NCBI GenBank assembly: GCA_017623955.1 | Contig: JAGAOA010000047.1 | Location: 1-6,245, forward strand | Direction: 5' to 3' | Source of the DNA: Opitutales bacterium | GTDB taxonomy: Bacteria; Verrucomicrobiota; Verrucomicrobiae; Opitutales; CAG-312 | Length of the DNA: 6,245 nt | In this document: positions 1 to 6,245 of the stretch, one piece after another | Layout: each line of letters starts with the position of its first letter | Position numbering within the stretch: the stretch's first letter is position 1 | Program-made: the position numbers and the translations under genes | The notes under the pieces: generated by a model | Told to the model about the DNA's origin: nothing | The model's database searches: none | What the model saw: the letters and a program-made list of their open reading frames with translations, nothing else

Positions 1-873
1 GGATATTTAGTAATTCGAGATCAACAGCGTAGTGCGGAAAATTCATGTACAACAAGAATGGCAAATTTTGATGCAGCTCGTTATCTTTGTCAGTGGGCTC
101 GTTTGGCAAAGACTATTGGCAGAAATATGAATTCAGAAGCGATTGCAGAAAAAAATGTAAGTAAGTATGTTTCATTCGATAATTCTGGTCGTAAAGAGCA
201 GGGGGTATTCATCTATAAGAATGCAGAAACTGCAATGCATACATGTCTGCCATTAGTTGCACCAAATGCTAGCAATACATCGTCATCTTTGGCATTTCCA
301 CATATTCCTGGTATTTTTGATTGGCCGGCCGATAAGTATTTGCCTATATTAACACCAGAATTGACTTTTGGCGAACATGTAACAACTCCATCTTATTATG
401 GCAAGCGTTGTACAACTGGTATGGGATTTAGAAATTCATTCTTCTTCCGTTACGAACAGCCCGAGCTTATAAATAAAGACGGTAAAATCATCAAGGGCTT
501 AGGTTCATGTAAAGTTTCTTGGAGCTTTAGCGGAAAGAAATTGGTAGGTGATTTCATCTACTCTGTTCAAAATCAAATAACACTCGATAATTTCCGTTTA
601 GTTGTTGCTATTGGTGCGCCTCATGCAGAGTACCACGTTCCAATGACCTATGCTTTGGGGCAGAATGGACAAGGCGTAAGTATCGAAAAGGACGATTTCC
701 AAGCAAATTGGTTAGATACTGAAGTTGTGTCTGAAGATCCTGAATATCGTTCGTATTGGGGTAAAATCCATTATTTGCAAGTTTATGCGCGCGATAAGGC
801 AATGGTAATGCGTCCGAGGGTTCAATATCGTATAACTATTGCATTAGAACCTGATATTGCTTTTGCAGAATAG
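1..873 (+). CDS. Unidentified protein, C-terminal part (5' end beyond window)
   Basis: The frame is open from base 1 to the TAG at 871-873, giving 290 residues. The ATG at 58 is probably internal, because the codons before it read as ordinary protein (GYLVIRDQQRSAEN) and no ribosome binding site precedes it. I do not recognise the family. The fragment has no predicted membrane segment. From about residue 165 on it is rich in aromatic and alternating hydrophobic residues (for example VSWSFSG, FRLVVAIGAPH, KIHYLQVYARD, VQYRITIALEP), which suggests a beta-sandwich or other beta-rich C-terminal domain. The opening YLVIRDQ loosely resembles the beta-domain of heparinase II/III-like proteins, but no catalytic motif is visible, so I do not assign that function. 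Arginine is mostly CGT (9 of 13 codons after base 58), and TTC is frequent for Phe, which may mean strong expression. A hairpin terminator follows 20 bases after the stop. The coding call is strong; the function is unknown. Confidence 0.8.
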   Translation, partial: GYLVIRDQQRSAENSCTTRMANFDAARYLCQWARLAKTIGRNMNSEAIAEKNVSKYVSFDNSGRKEQGVFIYKNAETAMHTCLPLVAPNASNTSSSLAFPHIPGIFDWPADKYLPILTPELTFGEHVTTPSYYGKRCTTGMGFRNSFFFRYEQPELINKDGKIIKGLGSCKVSWSFSGKKLVGDFIYSVQNQITLDNFRLVVAIGAPHAEYHVPMTYALGQNGQGVSIEKDDFQANWLDTEVVSEDPEYRSYWGKIHYLQVYARDKAMVMRPRVQYRITIALEPDIAFAE

Positions 874-893
874 CTCAGAATTTATTTAAAATT

Positions 894-919
894 AAAGGCA
901 ATTCATAAGAATTGCCTTT
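894..919. terminator. Probable bidirectional intrinsic terminator
   Basis: A perfect 11-bp inverted repeat (AAAGGCAATTC, loop ATAA, GAATTGCCTTT) lies between two converging genes. On the plus strand the GC-containing part of the stem runs into seven T's (917-923), 20 bases after the stop of the upstream gene. On the minus strand the same hairpin begins 15 bases after the priA stop and is followed by TTTAATTTTAAA, a weaker T-rich tract. It is therefore a good terminator for the plus-strand gene and a plausible one for the minus-strand operon. The stem core is only 8 bp with four GC pairs, so efficiency cannot be judged by eye. Confidence 0.82.
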
Positions 920-934
920 TTTTCGTGTTGAAAT

Positions 935-3163
935 TTACATCATACTTAGAGGATCTGAATCTATTACATCATCGATATCTTCGTCGAATGGAAATTCTTT
1001 TTTCAGTTGTTCTATTGCTTTTACTACGGCTTTTACCGATGTTGTGAAATAACATATATGCCAACGGTAAAAGTCTTCCGAGCGTTCAAGTGGAGCAGGT
1101 GTTGGGTCAGTCATAGAACATATATCATCAAGAGCTTTGTGTGCTAGTTCGCTATATTTTGTAAGAACAAAAGAAAGTTTGTCTTGATTTCTAGCACGGA
1201 AAATCTGTCGGACAATTCTTATAGTAGGCGGATATCCAAATTCAGAGCGATTTTCCAGTTCTTCTTCTAAGAAAGCTTGCATGTCGTCTCGTTTTGCATA
1301 TTGAATTGGTGGAGCTTCTGGATGTTTTGTTTGAATTATAACTTCGCCATCATTGTCTCCACGTCCTGCACGTCCTGCAACTTGCACAATTAGTTGATAT
1401 GTTCGTTCCGAAGATCTAAAATCTGGCATTTTCAAACTTATATCGGCATCTATTATTCCAACCAGTGTCACTTTGGGAAAATCTAGCCCCTTTGTTATCA
1501 TCTGTGTTCCGATTAAGATATCTAGATTGCCAGAACGAAACTCACCCAATACTTTGCGATAGTTGTCGCGTCGAGTCATAGTGTCTCTGTCCATTCGCCC
1601 AATTTTTGCATTTGGGAATAGCGATAATAAAACGTCTTCTATGCGTTGAGTTCCATAACCTTTCCATTTTGCTCTATCAGAACCACAATTTAAACACTTT
1701 TGAGGTGCTTTTGCTGTGTATCCACATATGTGACATTTTACCGTGTTTTCTTTTTTGTGCCAAGTCAGCGATACTGCACAGTGAGGACATTCTTCTACTT
1801 TGCCACAATCGGGACATTCAAAAATTTTTGAATATCCGCGTCTATTTAAAAATAGAATTGTTTGCTCGCATTTATCTAAGCGATCCGAAATTTTTTCTAT
1901 AAGCATTTGCGAAAGCATAGCACCTACTTTTTCGCGTTTCATATCTACAATATACGTTGTAGGTAGCTTGCTTTTGTCCACGCGAGTTTTTATTTCAGAT
2001 ATTTTGTACTTGCCAATTTTTGTGTTATAAAGCGTTTCTAGCGATGGCGTAGCAGAGCCTAATACGCATACTGCATTGCAAAGTTTTGCTCGCATTACTG
2101 CAGCATCTCGACCATTGTATCTAGGTGTTTTGTCTTGTTTGTAAGCTCCATCGTGTTCTTCATCTACTATTATTAATTTTAAATTTTTCATTGGAGCAAA
2201 AATGCAACTTCTAGCTCCTACAACAATCCTAGCTTTTCCTGTTGCTAAAGCTCTCCACGCATCTAGACGTTGTCCATTTGTCAAAGCACTATGCCAAAGA
2301 ACTAATCCACAGTCTTTGAAACGGCTACGTAAGCGTCCTACTGTTTGAGGTGTTAGTGATATTTCTGGAACTAGAAAAATACAACTTCCGCCTTCATTCA
2401 AGACCTTTTGCATAGCTTGCATGTACACTTCAGTTTTCCCTGATCCTGTTATTCCATACAATAGTCTCGTTTGAAATTTATTTGAGGATAGGTCATCAAT
2501 TATATCATCAAAAGCTTTTTGTTGTTGGCTATTCAACGTGTGTGGAGTTGGTGCTATTAGTTCCACATTTGAAAGATCGTCATCATAAGCAGAACGTATA
2601 ATTTCTTTGTTATATACTTCTATAATCCTTTTTTTTGCTAACGACTCTATGCTTTGTGCCGATACAGAGAGCATTTTCATCAGCGCTGATTGCAAAATAG
2701 CTTCGCGATTTTCGCATAGATATTCATAAATAGATGCTTGCATCGGGGCTCTTTTTTTGAGTTTTTGTAACTCTTCTTGTGGTAATTCTTTTGCAAGTCT
2801 AACTTCTTTTACTTCCATTGCCGATTTTCCTGCACGGACAACAGTGGGAATCATTGTCTCAAGTACAGTTTGCGTAGATGCACAATAATAACTTTTAATC
2901 CATTCAGATAATTCTATTAAATCGGGTGATAACACAGGTTCTGGTTGAACAAACGAATATATCTTGCGAAGTTTAAATTCCCATTGCGATGTATCGGCAT
3001 ATTCAAGTCTCTTGACTATTGCCGATGTTGTCATATTTCTGAGAGGAACAAGAACCATCGAACCAGCTTGAATTTCATTGGCGAGACGTTCATCTACTTC
3101 ATAGGTTAATTCCCTATCAATTCCAGAAAATAGACAAACCGTCGCTATTAATTTTACGCCCAT
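935..3163 (-). CDS. priA: Primosomal protein N' (replication restart helicase PriA)
   Basis: PriA is a superfamily 2, 3'-to-5' DNA helicase that recognises abandoned replication forks and starts reloading of the replicative helicase in the cytoplasm. The 742-residue product is close to the usual length (E. coli 732) and looks complete. In order: an N-terminal 3'-end-binding domain (about 1-110) with the family-like VLVPLRN; a winged-helix region (about 120-200); Walker A GITGSGKT at 237-244; Walker B DEEH at 334-337; motif III SAT at 370-372; an inserted zinc-binding region with cysteines 450, 453, 459, 462, 477, 480, 490 and 493; GTQMITKGLDF at 552-562; motif VI QVAGRAGR at 594-601; and a C-terminal domain with the typical PAPLER (689-694). 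No key residue is missing. The ATG start at 3163 places the N-terminus where the family begins. It sits 2 bases after the stop of the preceding gene, with no clear Shine-Dalgarno, so it is probably translated by coupling within the operon. Confidence 0.97.
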   Translation of the reverse strand: MGVKLIATVCLFSGIDRELTYEVDERLANEIQAGSMVLVPLRNMTTSAIVKRLEYADTSQWEFKLRKIYSFVQPEPVLSPDLIELSEWIKSYYCASTQTVLETMIPTVVRAGKSAMEVKEVRLAKELPQEELQKLKKRAPMQASIYEYLCENREAILQSALMKMLSVSAQSIESLAKKRIIEVYNKEIIRSAYDDDLSNVELIAPTPHTLNSQQQKAFDDIIDDLSSNKFQTRLLYGITGSGKTEVYMQAMQKVLNEGGSCIFLVPEISLTPQTVGRLRSRFKDCGLVLWHSALTNGQRLDAWRALATGKARIVVGARSCIFAPMKNLKLIIVDEEHDGAYKQDKTPRYNGRDAAVMRAKLCNAVCVLGSATPSLETLYNTKIGKYKISEIKTRVDKSKLPTTYIVDMKREKVGAMLSQMLIEKISDRLDKCEQTILFLNRRGYSKIFECPDCGKVEECPHCAVSLTWHKKENTVKCHICGYTAKAPQKCLNCGSDRAKWKGYGTQRIEDVLLSLFPNAKIGRMDRDTMTRRDNYRKVLGEFRSGNLDILIGTQMITKGLDFPKVTLVGIIDADISLKMPDFRSSERTYQLIVQVAGRAGRGDNDGEVIIQTKHPEAPPIQYAKRDDMQAFLEEELENRSEFGYPPTIRIVRQIFRARNQDKLSFVLTKYSELAHKALDDICSMTDPTPAPLERSEDFYRWHICYFTTSVKAVVKAIEQLKKEFPFDEDIDDVIDSDPLSMM

Positions 3164-3165
3164 TT

Positions 3166-4347
3166 TTATTGTTGAGTTTGGTTTGTTGAAAGGTAAGTAT
3201 TAATATTATCTAAAAGTGATTTCCCCCATTCGTAAGGAATAGCAACTTGTAGATTTATAACTTCTTTTGAAAATGAGATTTTTGCATTTAATGTTTGTTT
3301 GTTGCTTTGTTGTCTAAAGGTTATATTGGGTGTTTTAGGTTTTGTTATTTTTAAGGATTTTAATTTAGCAGTTATCTCGTTTAGTTTAGTTTCATCGGTA
3401 GAGAGTACAACAAAGTTTTCGAACGATGTGAATAATACATTTGTTAATGGAATACTCCATAGGTTTGCTTTAGAAATAGAATTGGATAATAGTTGATATA
3501 TTTTACCATCTATTGTTGCGTTTGTAGAGTCTATTATCTTTCCTAGCATTACAATATGAATTTGTTGTTTTAGTGAATTAATAGAAATACTGCAGTTGCC
3601 TCTTGTTTGTATGCTTACATTGCCATACTGCGTTTTTACTGGTATTTCTATTCCGTTTTTATCTATGATATTAGCTGATATTTCTGTATCATTTTTAGGT
3701 AGTAATGTAGCTAACTCAATACCGGTTTCAAATTCTTGCGTATTAGATTTCGATTCTAAAATAATATTGATAACTAACGTGTTGTTTTCATCATCAATTT
3801 CAACTTTTGCATTTTTACTATTTTTTAAATATTTTGTAAAAAAATCGGGCAGGGGAATAAAATTTGTCAGAATTTCTGGTTTTGAAATATAAGCTTGAAT
3901 TAGAGCGGTTGTGGATGTTGTTTCAAACGATATTTCTTTTGCTAACGTTGTGTCCTTATCGCCTGTTAGTTGTGCAACCATACGATTGTCTCTAGGCTCT
4001 AATTTAATGAAATTTCTTAAATTTCTAACGAATATCGATTTTTCATCTGCCGATACTTCTGCAAATGTTAAATACTTGTTATTTTTATTGTATATAGCTA
4101 TATTTAGCGTTTCAGAGCTTGAGACTCCATCAAAATTTGGGTATCCTAAAAGTGTTGCAATTATTAATTGTTGCATTTGTTCTTGTTTTGTGTACCCAAT
4201 TTTTTGAAGTAGATTAAAATATTTTTGTGCTAAAATTTTAGGAGCGGGTAGATATATTTTTGCAATCTCTTCAATATTATTTGAGTTTTCTGCAATGGCA
4301 AAAAATGTTGATATACACAAAAATGAAATAGAGATAATTTTTTTCAT
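3166..4347 (-). CDS. Unidentified exported protein with signal peptide
   Basis: This gene encodes 393 residues of unknown function. I choose the ATG at 4347 over the longer frame from 4392 because it begins exactly at a signal peptide: MKK, then a hydrophobic stretch (about 4-17), then a likely signal peptidase I site after AIA (residue 19). The single Cys there (11) is not in a lipobox, so a lipoprotein is unlikely. The mature part is Asn-, Lys-, Thr- and Ile-rich and has only one further Cys (252). It starts with a helical stretch (about 25-68), followed by many beta-like segments (LNIAIYNKN near 81, LVINIILES near 191, HIVMLGKII near 264, NFVVLSTDE near 311). There is no other membrane segment and no enzyme motif I can identify. 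It starts 1 base after the permease stop and ends 2 bases before priA. A periplasmic or surface accessory to the transporter is possible, but only adjacency supports it. Arg codons are mostly AGA (5 of 6). Confidence 0.85.
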   Translation of the reverse strand: MKKIISISFLCISTFFAIAENSNNIEEIAKIYLPAPKILAQKYFNLLQKIGYTKQEQMQQLIIATLLGYPNFDGVSSSETLNIAIYNKNNKYLTFAEVSADEKSIFVRNLRNFIKLEPRDNRMVAQLTGDKDTTLAKEISFETTSTTALIQAYISKPEILTNFIPLPDFFTKYLKNSKNAKVEIDDENNTLVINIILESKSNTQEFETGIELATLLPKNDTEISANIIDKNGIEIPVKTQYGNVSIQTRGNCSISINSLKQQIHIVMLGKIIDSTNATIDGKIYQLLSNSISKANLWSIPLTNVLFTSFENFVVLSTDETKLNEITAKLKSLKITKPKTPNITFRQQSNKQTLNAKISFSKEVINLQVAIPYEWGKSLLDNINTYLSTNQTQQ

Positions 4348-4348
4348 A

Positions 4349-6245
4349 TTATCTAAAATTCTTTTTTGGATCAGCAATATCTCTGAGGACATCGCCCAAC
4401 ATATTGAATGCTAAAACTGCTGCAAAAATTGCAAAACCTGGAGTTAATAGCCACCAAAAACCTAACATTAAAACTTTGGTATCGTTTTGAGCTTGAGCTA
4501 GCATCAACCCCCATGATGCAGAAGGCTCTTGTATTCCCAATCCTAAAAATGATAATGCAGCTTCACCCAAAATATATCCTGGTATAGAAAGCGTTGCTCC
4601 TACAATTAGATAGCTAAGTACGTTTGGTAAAAAGTGTTGTATAATAATTTTTATAGGATTTTCTCCCATAGCTATTGCTGCTTGTACATATTGACGTTTA
4701 GCTAGCGAAAGAGACATTCCTCTAATCACTCTTGCAGTTCCAGCCCAGCCCAAGAACGATAATATTATAATAATCATCATATACATTTGGGAACTGTTGA
4801 AATGCGGAGCTAGAGCCGAACGCATGGCTAACAATAAATATAACCCTGGAACTGCCATCAAAAACTCTACAAAACGCATAGAAATAAAGTCGAATGTTCC
4901 ACCAAAGAACCCCGATAATCCGCCTATAAAAAAGCCAATAACCATTGTTATGGCAATCCCTATAAACCCTATACTAAGCGATACTCTAGCACCATATAGT
5001 AGTCGTGAAAAAACGTCTCTACCAGTGGCATCAGAACCTAATAAATATATACGATCGTCGGGACTTTTGCATTCTAACTGAAACAACTTGTACTTAAATG
5101 GAATTAATCCGAAAATCTTGTATTGCGAGTCTTTTTTTTGTACAAAGAAATTTATCTTGCGGTATTCATCTTTAATTGGCTCATATTGAGCAATGCTAGG
5201 ATCAACATTCTTGTATACTTTTGCAAGAATCTGCCAATCTTTTATAACGATTGCAGTAGGAGGATGAAATGATTTATCTAAACATTGTTCCGTAGGTTCA
5301 TACGGAGATATAAAAGGGGCCAATATTGATGCAACGTACATTATTGCTAACATCAATAACGCTACTATACCGCGTTTAGTTTTTAACGAAGCTTTTAATA
5401 AATTCTTACAAAAGAATATTCCAGCCCATACAAATCCAACAACTAGAGCAATAATTAGCAAAATTATCAAAACAACACTTATGTATTCAGCACAAAATTT
5501 TAAAATATTAAGGAACGTATTGAACCGTTGGCATAGATAAACTATTATTGATGAAATCGTGATAGCACTTATAGCAACTACTGATAATTTTGCAAGTGGG
5601 ATAGGGGTATTTTCTAGTCTTATACGAGGGTCAGCCAAAGCCAACAATATATCTGCTAAGAGTTGACCTATAATGAGCATCGAACAACCCATTATTACTC
5701 CAGCCATTACCACATATTGATCTTGTTTTATGATAGCCGAATATATAAGTTGTCCAAGACCTGGATAATTCATTACGTTTTCAACTAGTAACGCACCAGA
5801 TAATAATCCAGCAAATGCAAACCCAAACGATGTTATAATAGGATTTAGAGCATTGCGTAAAACATGTTTAAACATTATAGCGTTTTCGCTCAATCCTTTA
5901 GCTCTAGCGGTAACAGCGAAATCAAGTTTTGAATAATCTAGGAAATTACCTCGCATAACTCTCATTATTGAAGCAATAGAACCTAACGATAACACAAGGG
6001 TTGGTAAAATTAAATGTTCTAAATAATCGCTAAAGCGCTGAATAGGTGTCATAAACTCATGCAGAATAGACATCTGACCACCGGTTGGGAACCATCCAGT
6101 AACAGCCGCAAATAGAACTGCCAATAACGCCAAGAAGAAGTATGGTATACTCAGTGCCGCATAAGATAAAAACGAACTTATGTTGTCGAAAATAGAATCT
6201 TTTTTTACCGCAGCCAAAACGCCAAGTGGTATAGCTAGATCGGAA
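4349..6245 (-). CDS. Fused OppB/DppB-OppC/DppC ABC permease (5' end beyond window)
   Basis: This is the membrane channel of a peptide/nickel-family ABC importer, with two normally separate subunits in one chain. The frame is open to the window edge; numbering here starts at the first full codon (6244), giving 631 residues. It opens with IPLGVLAAVKK, an internal OppB/DppB motif, so roughly 100-130 N-terminal residues are missing. The first half has the EAA loop that contacts the ATPase (about 110-134, TARAKGLSENA) and ends with the usual ADPRIR (204-209). A linker with two extra hydrophobic helices (about 217-238 and 254-279) follows. The OppC/DppC half has its first helix at about 292-312, APFISPYEP, a periplasmic insert of about 85 residues, LLGSDATGRDVFSRLLYGARVS, a second EAA loop (about 518-544, QAAIAMGENP), SFLGLGIQEP, and the terminal DVLRDIADP. 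Both EAA loops are intact, so both halves should bind ATPase. Substrate cannot be read from the sequence; peptides are the family norm. It is the first visible gene of the operon. Confidence 0.94.
   Translation of the reverse strand, partial: SDLAIPLGVLAAVKKDSIFDNISSFLSYAALSIPYFFLALLAVLFAAVTGWFPTGGQMSILHEFMTPIQRFSDYLEHLILPTLVLSLGSIASIMRVMRGNFLDYSKLDFAVTARAKGLSENAIMFKHVLRNALNPIITSFGFAFAGLLSGALLVENVMNYPGLGQLIYSAIIKQDQYVVMAGVIMGCSMLIIGQLLADILLALADPRIRLENTPIPLAKLSVVAISAITISSIIVYLCQRFNTFLNILKFCAEYISVVLIILLIIALVVGFVWAGIFFCKNLLKASLKTKRGIVALLMLAIMYVASILAPFISPYEPTEQCLDKSFHPPTAIVIKDWQILAKVYKNVDPSIAQYEPIKDEYRKINFFVQKKDSQYKIFGLIPFKYKLFQLECKSPDDRIYLLGSDATGRDVFSRLLYGARVSLSIGFIGIAITMVIGFFIGGLSGFFGGTFDFISMRFVEFLMAVPGLYLLLAMRSALAPHFNSSQMYMMIIIILSFLGWAGTARVIRGMSLSLAKRQYVQAAIAMGENPIKIIIQHFLPNVLSYLIVGATLSIPGYILGEAALSFLGLGIQEPSASWGLMLAQAQNDTKVLMLGFWWLLTPGFAIFAAVLAFNMLGDVLRDIADPKKNFR

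Noticed and set aside
58..60. ATG at 58 as the true start of the plus-strand gene
   Set aside because: The same frame is open to base 1 with protein-like codons and there is no ribosome binding site before 58.
608..802. Minus-strand 64-residue frame inside the plus-strand gene
   Set aside because: It is short, has no start signal, and lies wholly within the better-supported coding frame.
1..873. Assignment of the plus-strand gene as a heparinase II/III-like lyase
   Set aside because: Only a short YLVIRD-like string and a beta-rich impression support it; no catalytic residues can be identified in the visible part.
1606..2030. Plus-strand open frames antisense to priA
   Set aside because: They are shadows of the zinc-binding and helicase coding sequence, with Cys/Ile/Phe-rich translations that look non-biological and no start signals.
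3299..4207. Three plus-strand open frames antisense to the exported protein gene
   Set aside because: They lie opposite a gene with a clear signal peptide and operon spacing; hydrophobic translations are expected opposite AT-rich coding sequence.
4345..4392. Longer N-terminus of the exported protein from the ATG at 4392
   Set aside because: It would add 15 polar and mixed residues before a textbook signal peptide and overlap the permease gene by 44 bases; the ATG at 4347 begins exactly with MKK.
4797..5081. Plus-strand open frame antisense to the permease
   Set aside because: It lies opposite the conserved OppC core; the translation shows no family feature.
6215..6217. TTG as a start codon for the permease
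   Set aside because: The frame continues open to the window edge and the codons before it encode the family motif IPLGVL; the TTG is an internal Leu and the gene is truncated by the window.
935..6245. A functional system joining the transporter, exported protein and PriA
   Set aside because: PriA is a conserved housekeeping enzyme with all normal motifs; close spacing shows co-transcription but not a shared role.

Overview
The window comes from an AT-rich bacterial chromosome. It holds three genes in a tight minus-strand cluster and the tail of one plus-strand gene that converges on them. A classical signal peptide and a dipeptide/oligopeptide-type ABC permease fit a Gram-negative-type or otherwise diderm bacterium. 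The low GC, the lack of clear Shine-Dalgarno sites and the permease architecture make me think loosely of a host-associated PVC-group lineage (Verrucomicrobiota/Lentisphaerota), but nothing here proves the taxon. There is no sign of a phage, transposon, CRISPR array, tRNA or rRNA.

Layout: (1) 1-873, plus strand, is the C-terminal 290 residues of a protein whose start lies before the window. I do not recognise the family. Its codon use is unlike that of at least one neighbour. (2) 894-919 is a perfect inverted repeat between the converging genes, with T-rich flanks on both sides, and probably terminates transcription in both directions. (3) 935-3163, minus strand, is a complete priA, the replication-restart helicase, with all main helicase motifs and eight zinc-binding cysteines. 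(4) 3166-4347, minus strand, encodes an unrecognised exported protein of 393 residues. (5) 4349-6245, minus strand, is a membrane permease of the OppB/DppB plus OppC/DppC type. The two subunits, normally separate, are fused into one reading frame, and the N-terminus lies beyond the window edge.

On the minus strand the order of transcription is fused permease, exported protein, priA. The gaps are only 1 and 2 nucleotides, so the three are very probably one operon with its promoter outside the window. The fused permease would form the membrane channel of a peptide/oligopeptide-type importer. Its ATPases and binding protein are not in the window, and could lie upstream or elsewhere. The exported protein may work with the transporter in the envelope, but only adjacency supports this. 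PriA is a housekeeping enzyme and probably shares the transcript without sharing the function.

I found no clearly new system. The most notable features are the permease fusion with its extra two-helix linker, the unidentified exported protein, and the unidentified plus-strand gene with its distinct codon bias.
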